NCBI GenBank assembly: GCA_001805055.1
Contig: MHDZ01000040.1
Location: 67,492-101,873 of the forward strand
Length of the DNA stretch: 34,382 nt
From: Nitrospirae bacterium GWC2_57_13
Lineage (GTDB): Bacteria; Nitrospirota; UBA9217
Reading direction: 5' to 3'
The notes under the pieces are model-generated. The model made no database searches, was not told the DNA's origin, and saw only the letters and a list, made by a program, of their open reading frames with translations. Below are positions 15,311 to 23,206 of this stretch, piece by piece (position 1 is the stretch's first letter; each line of letters opens with the position of its first letter). Made by a program: the position numbers and the translations under genes.

Positions 15311-17494
15311 CTATTTCCCCGTTGCGACCTTGACACGCCGGATGGTGCTGATCTCCTGCGACCGCGTAATGGTCATGCCTGAGGAGAACAGCAGACGGTC
15401 GGACGTTATCACTTCGTCCTTCATGATCGTGCCTGAGGCAAGCGAAAGATCGGCGTCCGTGCCGGCGATGGGCGAAAGCTCCGCGGGCCAGCAGGCGCCC
15501 GGAGCGAGGTCCCGGTACTGCGGGACGACGGATCTGATCTCGGCAAGAACGTCCTTTGGTGAAGCGTAGTTCATGGCGCCGCCCATTTTTCTGGCGATCA
15601 GCTGAATGATCTCCCAGTCGGACTTTGCTTCGGCCAGGGGCTCCTCGGCCTGCGACAGCTCCTGGAGCCGTCGCTCCACGTTCGTGAAGGTGCCTGACTT
15701 CTCTGCCGAACCGGCCGCGGGAAGAACCACATCGGCAAGCTTCGCTGTCTCGCTCATGAAGATGTCCTGGACCACGAGGAATTCAAGGTCCTTCAGGACC
15801 GGAGCAAGCTTCCGATCGCTGCCCACGGGATCATCACCCATGATGTACAGGGCGGCTGTTTTTTTGGAAGCGATGCCTTCCAGCATCTGCAGGGCGTTCA
15901 TGCCCGGCTTATCAGGGAGCATGGCGTTCCATGATGCGGCAAATGCGGCCGTCGTGTCCTCGCCCTGTTTTCGGTAACCGGGATAATAGTCTGAAATCAC
16001 ACCCATGTCAAGGCCGCCCTGGAGATTGCTCCGCTTCACGAGCGGATAAAAAGTCACTCCCTGCAGCAGACCGGCAAGCTGTTTGATCAGTGAGACCTCT
16101 TTGGCGGACACGCGGGCTGGAACGATGATGGCGACGCTCGGCTCCTCCAGCAGGACGACGGCGGCGCGCCTGATGTCTTCACGCACACCCTGTCCGCCCG
16201 GGCTCAGGGCGGCGATCAGGCCGGTCAGCGCAGCTTCGGCGCTGTCAACGATCACCGCCTCGGCAAGAACGTTGAATTTGTTCTCGCCTTTGTTCACCAG
16301 GACCAGCCTGCCGCCGCGCCGGTTCACGGCATTCACGATCTCGATGCCCGTGCGCGGATTGATCTCACCCACGTCAGCGTCAAGAACGAGGATCGCCCGA
16401 TGGCTCCGGATCTTCGCCAGTTCGCCGGAAAAGAACGCGGAGTCCAGGCCCCGGGGGATGCGAAGTCGCCCGAGCATGTCGACATTGTTCGTCCCCACGA
16501 CAGCACGCAAAAATTTCTGGAAGACATAGTTGTCCTCGTTCGTGGTTCGCACGGACCCGAGGCCGCCGATCGTGTCGACGCCGCGCTTGGTCCGTATCAC
16601 GTTGAGGTTCGTGGCAATGACCGAGACGGCTTCTTCCCAGGTGCAGTCGACAAGCTTGCCGCCCACGCGCATCTTGGGTGTCATGATCCGGTCGGCGTGA
16701 TGAACGGCGTCCCAGCCGAAGCGGCCCTTGGAACAAAGGTAGTTGTCGTTCGGCGCCACGACGCGCACGGCCCTGCCGTCGCGGGTATCATATCGGATGA
16801 CGCAGCCGCAGCCGCAGTAGTTGCAGACCGAACGGGCCGAGGCGAGGTTCCAGGGACGCCCCCTGTAGCGGAACTGCCGTGTTGTCAGGGCGCCCACCGG
16901 GCAGATGTCCACACATTCGCCGCAAAACTCGCAGTTCAGCGGGCGGTCGAAGTCGGTGCTGATGCGGGCCTTCGTACCGCGGCGCGTAAATGCCCACTCG
17001 CCCACGGCGTTCTGCTCATCGCAGATCCGTACGCACTTGCCGCAGAGGATGCAGCGGCTGATGTTTCGCTCGATGATGGGGCTTTCGTAATCGGCGGGCA
17101 GATACTTCTTCACGGGATCGAACCGGGGCTTGCCCAGTCCGTATTCGTGGACCAGGTCCTGGAGCCTGCACTCGCCGGCCTTATCGCAGACCGGACAGTC
17201 GAGAGGATGGTTGATCAGCAGCAGCTCCAGCACGGTCTTTCGGATGTCGATTATGGCCGGCGACATGGTCCGCACCACCATGCCCTCCATGGCCGGCGTC
17301 GTACACGACGGCGTGAACTTGCGCGGCGAGCCTACCACCTCGACGAGGCAGATGCGGCAGGAGCCGAAAGGATGGAGATTATCATCCTGGCACAAGGTAG
17401 GGACCTTCGATCCCACGGCCTTTGCCGCGTCAAGGATCGTTGATCCGGCCTTTACCGTTACGGGTTTGTCATCTACTGTCAGTTTTATTTCCAT
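15311..17494 (-). CDS. nuoG: NADH-quinone oxidoreductase subunit G
   Basis: A 727-residue peripheral subunit carrying the electron wire from NuoF to NuoI. Ligands in order are: 2Fe-2S Cys35, 46, 49 and 64; His96 with Cys100, 103 and 109; two ferredoxin-type clusters at Cys148-158 and Cys188-198; and a CNYCGCGC plus distal Cys motif from 224, as in N7-type/molybdopterin families. A molybdopterin-oxidoreductase-like domain follows, with no sign of catalytic selenocysteine. A formate dehydrogenase alpha subunit is less likely given its length and its place between nuoF and nuoH. This is the only NuoG in the window, although two NuoEF modules are present. AAAGGA precedes the ATG. Confidence 0.95.
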   Translation of the reverse strand: MEIKLTVDDKPVTVKAGSTILDAAKAVGSKVPTLCQDDNLHPFGSCRICLVEVVGSPRKFTPSCTTPAMEGMVVRTMSPAIIDIRKTVLELLLINHPLDCPVCDKAGECRLQDLVHEYGLGKPRFDPVKKYLPADYESPIIERNISRCILCGKCVRICDEQNAVGEWAFTRRGTKARISTDFDRPLNCEFCGECVDICPVGALTTRQFRYRGRPWNLASARSVCNYCGCGCVIRYDTRDGRAVRVVAPNDNYLCSKGRFGWDAVHHADRIMTPKMRVGGKLVDCTWEEAVSVIATNLNVIRTKRGVDTIGGLGSVRTTNEDNYVFQKFLRAVVGTNNVDMLGRLRIPRGLDSAFFSGELAKIRSHRAILVLDADVGEINPRTGIEIVNAVNRRGGRLVLVNKGENKFNVLAEAVIVDSAEAALTGLIAALSPGGQGVREDIRRAAVVLLEEPSVAIIVPARVSAKEVSLIKQLAGLLQGVTFYPLVKRSNLQGGLDMGVISDYYPGYRKQGEDTTAAFAASWNAMLPDKPGMNALQMLEGIASKKTAALYIMGDDPVGSDRKLAPVLKDLEFLVVQDIFMSETAKLADVVLPAAGSAEKSGTFTNVERRLQELSQAEEPLAEAKSDWEIIQLIARKMGGAMNYASPKDVLAEIRSVVPQYRDLAPGACWPAELSPIAGTDADLSLASGTIMKDEVITSDRLLFSSGMTITRSQEISTIRRVKVATGK

Positions 17495-17588
17495 AGTCCT
17501 TTACCTGTCCTGACGGCGACAGATGCGTCTCCCGGAGAGATCGCAGCGTCAATGGTTTCAGAAGCTCCGGCCCCGAAGGACCCCTTCG

Positions 17589-19385
17589 TCAATCAATGGA
17601 CCAGAACCTGCATGCCTTGATGCAGCTCTTGCATTTCGTGCACTTCTCGGGGTCGATGTAGGCCGGCTTTTTCTTCTCCCAGACGATCGCGCCGGCCGGG
17701 CATGCCTTGAAGCAGAGTCCGCACATCTTACACTTCTCCTGGTCCACCACGAACTTGACGAGTGGAGTGCAGACCCGGGCGGGGCAGCGATGCTCCTTGA
17801 TGTGGGCCTCATACTCATCACGGAAATATCTGATCGTGGTCAGAACGGGATTGGGCGAGGTCTGGCCGAGGCCGCAGAGCGACGATTCCTTCACCTGCAG
17901 CGACAGCGTCTCGAGCAGCTCGATGTCCCCTTCCCGGCCTTCGCCGTTCGTTATCCGTTCCAGGATGTTCAGCAGCGTCTTGTTCCCGACCCGGCAGGGT
18001 ACGCATTTGCCGCACGATTCGTCCTCGGTGAATTCGAGGAAGAACTTTGCCATGGCAGGCATGCACGTGGTCTCGTCCATCACCACCATGCCGCCGGAAC
18101 CCATGATCGCGCCGGTCTTGTTGATATTCTCGTAGTCAACGGGCGTATCCAGGAGCGACTCGGGAATGCAGCCGCCTGACGGGCCGCCGAGCTGCACGGC
18201 CTTGTACTTGCGGTTGCCCTTGATGCCGCCGCCGATGTCCTGGATGATGGTCCTGAGGGGAATGCCCATCGGCACTTCGACGAGACCGATGTTGTTCAGC
18301 GCGCCGGACAGCGCAAACACCTTCGTGCCCTTGCTCTTCTCCGATCCGATCCCGGCGAACCATTCCGCGCCGTTCAGAATGATAGGCGGCACATTGGCGA
18401 AGGTCTCCACGTTGTTCAGCACCGAGGGGCGCTGCCACAGCCCCTTGACGGCGGGAAAGGGCGGCTTGGCCCGCGGCATGCCGCGTTTGCCCTCGATGGA
18501 AGCCATGAGCGCCGTTTCCTCGCCGCAGACAAAGGCGCCGGCGCCCTGATAGATCTCGATATCGAGGTCGAACCCGGAGCCCAGGATGTCCTTGCCCAGC
18601 AGCCCCTGCTCCATGGCCTGGTCGATGGCGAGCTGGAGACGGCTCACGGCCAGGGGATATTCGGCGCGCACATAAATGTAGCCGTAGTGGGCCCCGATAG
18701 CCTTGGCGGCGATGATCATGCCTTCGAGCACTGAATGCGGGTCCGCTTCCATGATGCTCCGGTCCATGAACGCGCCGGGATCGCCCTCGTCACCGTTGCA
18801 CAGGATGTACTTGATCTCGCCGGGAACGCGGGCACAGAGCTCCCACTTGAGCCCCGAGAGAAAGCCGGCGCCGCCCCTGCCGCGCAGCCCTGACGACTTC
18901 ATTTCAGTGACGATCTGCTCGGGCGTCATTTCCGTGAGGGCCTTGCCCGCTGCAAGATACCCGTCGCGGGCGATATACTCCTCGATCTTTTCGGCGTCGA
19001 TGAGGCTCCGGTTCCGGAGCGCCCGCAGCACCTGGTGCTTGAAGAAGGGAATCTCGCTCATGACCGGGATGGCTTCCGTGCGGGCCGGCGGCGTGTACAG
19101 GAACTTCTGCACCGGCCTGCCCTTGATGAAATGCTCCTCCACGAGATGGGGCACATCCTCGGCCTTCACCTGCTGATAGAAGATGTCTTCGGGGTACACG
19201 ACGATCACCGGACCCTTGGCGCAAAACCCGTTGCACCCGGTCAGAACGATCTTGACCTCGTTCTGCAGGCCGCGCCTGATGAGCTCTATCGCCAGGGCGT
19301 CCTTGAGCTTCAGGGAGCCGTTCGCCACGCATCCGGTCCCGGCGCAGATCATGATATTGGAACGATAAGAAGTTGTTTCCACCAT
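17589..19385 (-). CDS. nuoF: NuoF-like NADH-binding subunit with extra Fe-S domains (HndC/HydB type)
   Basis: A 598-residue flavoprotein, longer than classical NuoF. It has an N-terminal thioredoxin-like 2Fe-2S domain (Cys14, 19, 51 and 55). The NADH/FMN core follows, with GRGGAGFLSGLKWE and NGDEGDPGAFMDR. The N3-type cluster is at Cys458, 461, 464 and 504. Two C-terminal ferredoxin clusters lie at Cys552-562 and Cys582-592. This is the architecture of HydB/HndC in electron-bifurcating hydrogenases, which oxidise NADH and exchange electrons with ferredoxin. It lies directly before nuoG and after the HndB- and HndA-like genes. The ATG at 19385 is preferred: a GTGGGGTAA site precedes it, and the longer frame runs into a hairpin repeat. 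Whether it docks on NuoG or on another partner is inference. Confidence 0.93.
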   Translation of the reverse strand: MVETTSYRSNIMICAGTGCVANGSLKLKDALAIELIRRGLQNEVKIVLTGCNGFCAKGPVIVVYPEDIFYQQVKAEDVPHLVEEHFIKGRPVQKFLYTPPARTEAIPVMSEIPFFKHQVLRALRNRSLIDAEKIEEYIARDGYLAAGKALTEMTPEQIVTEMKSSGLRGRGGAGFLSGLKWELCARVPGEIKYILCNGDEGDPGAFMDRSIMEADPHSVLEGMIIAAKAIGAHYGYIYVRAEYPLAVSRLQLAIDQAMEQGLLGKDILGSGFDLDIEIYQGAGAFVCGEETALMASIEGKRGMPRAKPPFPAVKGLWQRPSVLNNVETFANVPPIILNGAEWFAGIGSEKSKGTKVFALSGALNNIGLVEVPMGIPLRTIIQDIGGGIKGNRKYKAVQLGGPSGGCIPESLLDTPVDYENINKTGAIMGSGGMVVMDETTCMPAMAKFFLEFTEDESCGKCVPCRVGNKTLLNILERITNGEGREGDIELLETLSLQVKESSLCGLGQTSPNPVLTTIRYFRDEYEAHIKEHRCPARVCTPLVKFVVDQEKCKMCGLCFKACPAGAIVWEKKKPAYIDPEKCTKCKSCIKACRFWSID

Positions 19386-19402
19386 TGTTACCCCACTTGA
19401 CG

Positions 19403-19477
19403 AATTAACAAGGCTTCGCCTCACACCAGCAAGGCTTGCAGAACTATTAGCGAGGCAATGCCTCAGGCCAATTAATT
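19403..19477. repeat. Imperfect inverted-repeat element upstream of the HndC-type nuoF
   Basis: Outer AATTAA (19403-19408) and AATTAATT (19470-19477) flank nested GC-rich pairs: AAGGCTTCGCCTC near 19410-19422, and a perfect hairpin GAGGC-AAT-GCCTC at 19452-19464. The layout resembles a small hairpin repeat lying just ahead of the gene's ribosome site. It could insulate this gene from upstream translation or alter mRNA stability. Confidence 0.45.
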
Positions 19478-19585
19478 AAGACCAAAAAACAGAAAACCAT
19501 GACATATCACAGGTCGCCACGAAGGAAAACGATTCTAAATTCAGCATCACCCGATTCGCCTTTGTGCCTTTGTGTGAAAATCAGA

Positions 19586-19969
19586 CTAATAGGTCGTTTC
19601 GTGGCCGGCAACAAGGGCAAAATCCTTCACCGCTGTGCCGCCCATGACGTGCTCGGCGAAGATCCTGTGCGTCTTGTCTGGCGTCAAGGCGACATACCGC
19701 ACCGGCGAGTCGCCGCTCCGCTCCACCGTCATCATGGGCTCCTTGCTGCAGAGGCCCGCGCAGCCCGACGTGGTGATCACCACATCCTTGCGGCCCGACG
19801 CAGCCAGATCTGCCATCACCGTGTCCATGATCCCCCGCGCACCGGCTGCGATCCCGCAGGTGCCCATGTGCACGGTCACCTTCACGGTAAATGCGCCTTC
19901 GCGCAGTGTCTGGTTGGCCCGGTACTCGTCCTTGATCTTTTTCAAATCCGCGATCGTCAGTTTCGCCAT
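19586..19969 (-). CDS. HndB-like 2Fe-2S ferredoxin-domain protein
   Basis: A 127-residue thioredoxin-fold ferredoxin-like protein. Recognisable family segments are HMGTCGIAAGARG (Cys38) and SGCAGLCSKEP (Cys70 and Cys74). Only three cysteines are present in the whole protein, so either the cluster has a non-cysteine fourth ligand or it is not a standard 2Fe-2S centre. Its place between HndA-like (nuoE) and HndC-like (nuoF) genes matches the hndABC order, where this small subunit joins the NADH module. The ATG at 19969 has AAGGGGGG upstream, partly within a CCCCTTAAGGGG palindrome. Spacers on both sides (over 100 bases each) contain repeats. Confidence 0.88.
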   Translation of the reverse strand: MAKLTIADLKKIKDEYRANQTLREGAFTVKVTVHMGTCGIAAGARGIMDTVMADLAASGRKDVVITTSGCAGLCSKEPMMTVERSGDSPVRYVALTPDKTHRIFAEHVMGGTAVKDFALVAGHETTY

Positions 19970-19975
19970 ATAGCC

Positions 19976-20016
19976 CCCCTTAAGGGGAAATCCTAAATCC
20001 GAATTTCGAAACTCAA
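19976..20016. repeat. Shine-Dalgarno palindrome and 7-base tandem repeat
   Basis: CCCCTTAAGGGG (19976-19987) is a perfect palindrome that includes the ribosome site of the HndB-like gene, so a hairpin could mask it. Immediately next to it are four phased heptamers: AATCCTA, AATCCGA, ATTTCGA and AACTCAA (19989-20016). The array lies about 57 bases past the upstream nuoE stop codon. Confidence 0.6.
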
Positions 20017-20072
20017 ACGCTTCGGTTTATTCGGCGGTATCCAGGATTTCGATATTCGTGCTTAGAATTTTA

Positions 20073-20603
20073 TCACTCGTATTTATTAACGATGTCCATC
20101 ACCTTCGTTGCCGCCACGGCCCCGTAGGTATCCTGTCCGACCACCACCACGGGAGCGAGGCCGCAGGCCCCGAGGCACCGCACCGCTTCGATGGAATATT
20201 TGCCGTCCTTGGTGATCTCGCCCACCTGGATGCCGAGCTTTTCCTTGAGTTTATCGACGATCTCTTCGCTCCGATTCACATAGCACGCAGTACCGAGACA
20301 GACCCTGATCACATGCTTGCCCCGGGGAACCAGGGTGAAGAAGGAATAAAAGGTGGCAACGCCGAAGACCACGCTCGGCGAAATCTTGAGCCCCGCTGCG
20401 ATGTAGCGCTGCACCTTGTCGGGAAGATAGCCGCAGACCTCCTGGGCCTGCTGAAGAACGGGAATGAGCGAGCCCGGCCTGGACCGGTACTTCTCGATGA
20501 TCCTGTCGATCTTCCGGTACATCTCGGGTTTGATGCTCATATCCCGAAGATCTACCCCTTCGTTCGGCGTCTCTGTTACGCCTGCGGCTGGTTCCTGACT
20601 CAT
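20073..20603 (-). CDS. nuoE: NuoE-like 2Fe-2S subunit (HndA type)
   Basis: A 176-residue NuoE/HndA-family protein with an N-terminal helical bundle (CGYLPDKVQRYIA) and a thioredoxin-like 2Fe-2S domain. The four ligands are Cys102, Cys107 (CLGTAC), Cys143 and Cys147 (CLGAC). NuoE works with NuoF at the NADH site. The ATG overlaps the stop of the upstream ATPase gene (ATGA), so the two are translationally coupled. It is the second nuoE of the locus and is more like the HndA/HydC partner of bifurcating enzymes, given its neighbours. Paralog comparison with the gene at 24882 shows the same fold but clearly different sequence. Confidence 0.94.
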   Translation of the reverse strand: MSQEPAAGVTETPNEGVDLRDMSIKPEMYRKIDRIIEKYRSRPGSLIPVLQQAQEVCGYLPDKVQRYIAAGLKISPSVVFGVATFYSFFTLVPRGKHVIRVCLGTACYVNRSEEIVDKLKEKLGIQVGEITKDGKYSIEAVRCLGACGLAPVVVVGQDTYGAVAATKVMDIVNKYE

Positions 20604-21148
20604 GACTTGTCCCTCGTTCTGAGAATAAATTCGCTCGCGAGCGTGGCGCGGAGCGCCTGGAGGACCGCCGGATCGGAGATCGGCACGCCCTCAAGCTCCC
20701 GCTTTATCTCTACCGTATCCAGGCGGGAGACAGCTTCACCGTCCCGCTCCTCGTACAGGATATCCACCTCCGGGTGGCCCGCAATCAGCGTCAGCACGGT
20801 GCCTGCCAGATCTCCCAGCGCCGGCCGGTCGATATGGCTTAACCGGAAGCGCGCAGTAACGCGCGTTCCCTTACCCGGGGCCGACAGGACGGACAATTCG
20901 CCGCCGGCCTGTTCTGCGGCCTGGGCAAGAAAGGGAATGCCCAAGCCTGTCTTCTTCCCTTTCGTCGTGAAGAAGGGGTCCCGGATCCGGGAAAGCGTCC
21001 CGGCATCCATGCCCTTACCGTCATCAGCGACCTCGACGGTCAGCAGGTCCTCGCCTGCTTCCCTGGTCACGATGATCTCGATGCGCCGCGCTTCCGCCCT
21101 CAGCGCGTTCTCGGCGATGTCGAGAATATGGAGGGAAATATCCTCCAT
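20600..21148 (-). CDS. Histidine-kinase-like ATPase-domain protein
   Basis: A 182-residue protein that is essentially a GHKL ATP-binding domain without a phospho-accepting histidine domain. Motifs are the N-box HILDIAENALRAEA, the G1 box VADDGKGM, and the G2-like TTKGKKTGLGIPF. A C-terminal ~65 residues has no recognised motif. I chose the ATG at 21148, where the domain begins; AAGG lies close upstream. It overlaps the HndA-type nuoE by 4 bases, and the PHP gene ends just ahead of it. From memory, ATP-binding proteins like this accompany bifurcating hydrogenase operons in Firmicutes and Thermotogae, where their role is unproven. It may be a serine kinase or anti-sigma-like switch; that is inference. 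Confidence 0.85.
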   Translation of the reverse strand: MEDISLHILDIAENALRAEARRIEIIVTREAGEDLLTVEVADDGKGMDAGTLSRIRDPFFTTKGKKTGLGIPFLAQAAEQAGGELSVLSAPGKGTRVTARFRLSHIDRPALGDLAGTVLTLIAGHPEVDILYEERDGEAVSRLDTVEIKRELEGVPISDPAVLQALRATLASEFILRTRDKS

Positions 21149-21153
21149 TGCCT

Positions 21154-21900
21154 TCAGCAGTCCACTGCCCTGCCGTCTGTCCCGGCAAGGGCCTTTTTGA
21201 TCTCCCCCACGGTGCCGTCCTGCATGGTGAAGCACAGAACAGAGCTCCCGATGTCTTCGGGCTGATGCGCATCGGATCCCGTAATGACCGGATACCGCCG
21301 GCAGTCGGGAAATCGTCGATTCGCTTCCCCCCTGTCAATGCGCCGCGTTGTCTCCACAGCATCGAGGTCCAACTCCTCAGGGATGAAACCAAGCTGCCCG
21401 ATGATGCTGTACACTTCCCTGTCCACATGCGCCGCTATCACCAGGCTCTCACCCGCGCTGGCCCGTGCAGCCGCGACGATCTGTTCGACGGTCAGCGACG
21501 TGGCGCCGATCAGCAGCCGGCTGCAGAAGCCCGTAACGCCGTCCTGTTCATCGGCAATCACCTGCTGGCCGAAGGCTTTCTCGTCATTCACGCCGTCCAG
21601 ATGCCGATAGACTGTTTCCTGGAACCGGAGCAGGTCGTCATCGCGGTCGAAAAAGACCAGGATATGGGCTTCTTCAGACGAGGCGACCTCCATGCCGCCC
21701 AGGACCGTTACTCCGTGCTCCCGGCCGGCCTTCTTTGCCGCCAGAACATTCTCGGCAGAGTTGTGGTCGCAGACGCCGATAAGTTCCAGACCTTTCCGTG
21801 CGGCCTCCAGCACCACGGCGCGGGGTGACATATCCAGCCCCGCGCAGGGGGAAAGGCAGGTATGAATGTGCAGGTCCGCTCTAATCCGCCTGAGCGCCAC
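21154..21900 (-). CDS. PHP-domain metal-dependent phosphoesterase
   Basis: A ~248-residue PHP protein. The metal ligands of the polymerase-and-histidinol-phosphatase fold are visible: DLHIHTCLSP near the N-terminus, VCDHNS, the glutamate in GGMEVAS, the histidine in IAAHVDR, and GSDAHQPED near residue 215. These proteins hydrolyse phosphoesters of nucleotides or other small molecules. The start is taken as GTG at 21900, with AAGGCGG about 7 bases upstream inside the preceding DRTGG gene (20-base overlap). The longer frame to 21936 lacks homology. Position amid nucleotide-sensing genes suggests it makes or removes a signal; the substrate is unknown. Confidence 0.88.
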   Translation of the reverse strand: MALRRIRADLHIHTCLSPCAGLDMSPRAVVLEAARKGLELIGVCDHNSAENVLAAKKAGREHGVTVLGGMEVASSEEAHILVFFDRDDDLLRFQETVYRHLDGVNDEKAFGQQVIADEQDGVTGFCSRLLIGATSLTVEQIVAAARASAGESLVIAAHVDREVYSIIGQLGFIPEELDLDAVETTRRIDRGEANRRFPDCRRYPVITGSDAHQPEDIGSSVLCFTMQDGTVGEIKKALAGTDGRAVDC

Positions 21901-22231
21901 GGATACCCGCCTTGTACAGCCTGCCCACAAGCTCAAAGGCCGAGAGATCGCTCACCATGACCGGGATCTCTTCCTTCTCGGCCTTGGCTAATGTGTCCTG
22001 GTCGGGCTGCCTGCCCTGAACCAGAATGATCCCCGCCAGCCCCTTGTGGGACGCAACGGCCACGATGTTATGATGAATATGAAGCGTGACCCAGATGCTC
22101 CCCTCGCCGCCGTGCGCCAGAACGTCGGAGAGCAGGTCGCTTGCGTATCCGCCCGTCACTTCGCGGTCGAGGTGGGCGGCGCCGGCCTTCACGTCCAGGC
22201 CGAATTCCTTTATTAAAGCGTTCAAGTCCAT
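21881..22231 (-). CDS. DRTGG-domain protein (first copy)
   Basis: A 116-residue single-domain DRTGG protein; the diagnostic stretch reads DREVTGGYASDLLSDVLAHG. DRTGG domains also occur in some phosphotransacetylases and CBS proteins and are thought to bind a ligand, but no ligand is established. The protein has no cysteine motif or membrane span. It sits 10 bases after the CBS-ATPase gene and overlaps the PHP gene downstream. A second, diverged protein of identical length lies on the other side of the CBS-ATPase, so the pair may form a heteromer or two sensing states. Confidence 0.88.
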   Translation of the reverse strand: MDLNALIKEFGLDVKAGAAHLDREVTGGYASDLLSDVLAHGGEGSIWVTLHIHHNIVAVASHKGLAGIILVQGRQPDQDTLAKAEKEEIPVMVSDLSAFELVGRLYKAGIRGAQAD

Positions 22232-22241
22232 TTCGATTCCG

Positions 22242-23198
22242 TCAACTCGTAAAGTAGAACCGCATCGTCAGATGGGTCCCCTCAGGGACCGAGGATGTGA
22301 AATCCATTTCATCGGAACACTTCTTGATGTTCACCAGGCCCATGCCGGCGCCAAAACCCAGTTCCCGGACCCAATCGGGCGCGGTGGAATACCCCGGCTG
22401 GAGCGCCTGCTCCACATCGAGGATCCCCGGTCCGCTGTCAAGTACCTCAACCGAGACGCCCCATTTCTCGATGGTCGCCCGGATCTCGCCGCCCTGCGTA
22501 TAGGAGGCGAGATTTATCTCCGCCTCGTACACGGCCACTCCGATCCGGCGAAGGAGCGGCGGACAAACTCCCAGTTTCTTAAGCGCGTTCTTCAGTTCGC
22601 TGGCTGCCGTTCCGGCGTGCTGCAAGGTCTGACCGACGATGTTGTACTTGAACGTGAAGCTGATCTCATCGGCAAAAACATCCTCAAAGAACTTCCGCAT
22701 CGCGGGCCGCTGCCTGGCCGCACTGACCTTTGTCTCGGTCTGCTCATACTCGATCTCGAGCTTCCTGAGCAGCCCTTCGACGATGTTTCCCTTGGTGATG
22801 ATCCCTTCGAGTTCCCCTTTCCGATTCAGCACCGGGTACCGGGTGTGCCCGAGCCGGTAAAACTTGGCGATACAGTGTACCAGTGACTCGTCGGAATACA
22901 GGCAATCCACATCCGTCGTCATTCCCTCGCGGATGGGAACGTCGATGCGCTTTTCGAGCAGGGCGTTGATCAGATCCTCGATGCTGATCATGCCCACGAG
23001 CTTTCCGTTTTCGACCACCGGAGCTCCCGAGATCCGGTTGTCCCGCATCAAGATACGGATCTCCGACATGGTCTGGTCCGGATGCACGGTAACGACATTG
23101 TCGGACATCACCTCTCCCACGGTAAGCTCATAGAGCATTTCCTGGGTCCGGGTGACCCTGTCATCGTCCCCGGCGCGGCGTTTGAGGTCCTGAGCCAT
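22242..23198 (-). CDS. CBS-pair protein with C-terminal anti-sigma-type ATPase domain
   Basis: A 318-residue fusion. Residues ~25-140 are two CBS domains (VGEVMSDNVVTVHPDQTMSE, then GMTTDVDCLYSDESLVHCIA), which usually bind adenine nucleotides. Residues ~175-318 are a GHKL ATPase resembling the SpoIIAB/RsbW kinases: RIGVAVYEAEINLASY N-box, LDSGPGI, and GFGAGMGLVNIKKCSD. I chose the ATG at 23198, where similarity begins, though the ribosome site is weak. It lies between two DRTGG genes. The architecture suggests an ATP/AMP-sensing switch kinase acting on a partner protein. The partner is not identified; no STAS anti-sigma antagonist is nearby. Confidence 0.88.
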   Translation of the reverse strand: MAQDLKRRAGDDDRVTRTQEMLYELTVGEVMSDNVVTVHPDQTMSEIRILMRDNRISGAPVVENGKLVGMISIEDLINALLEKRIDVPIREGMTTDVDCLYSDESLVHCIAKFYRLGHTRYPVLNRKGELEGIITKGNIVEGLLRKLEIEYEQTETKVSAARQRPAMRKFFEDVFADEISFTFKYNIVGQTLQHAGTAASELKNALKKLGVCPPLLRRIGVAVYEAEINLASYTQGGEIRATIEKWGVSVEVLDSGPGILDVEQALQPGYSTAPDWVRELGFGAGMGLVNIKKCSDEMDFTSSVPEGTHLTMRFYFTS

Positions 23199-23206
23199 CG
23201 TTCTGT

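Noticed and set aside
16400-17443. 347-codon plus-strand frame inside nuoG
   Set aside because: It is fully antisense to the Fe-S cluster region of nuoG, whose ligands are all in the minus-strand frame.
15311-17494. NuoG as a formate dehydrogenase alpha subunit
   Set aside because: The length (727), the lack of a visible catalytic Cys/Sec context and the position between nuoF and nuoH favour NuoG, although a tree would be decisive.
20058-21200. 380-codon plus-strand frame over nuoE and the ATPase gene
   Set aside because: It runs through a gene junction with a coupled overlap on the other strand and has no family features.
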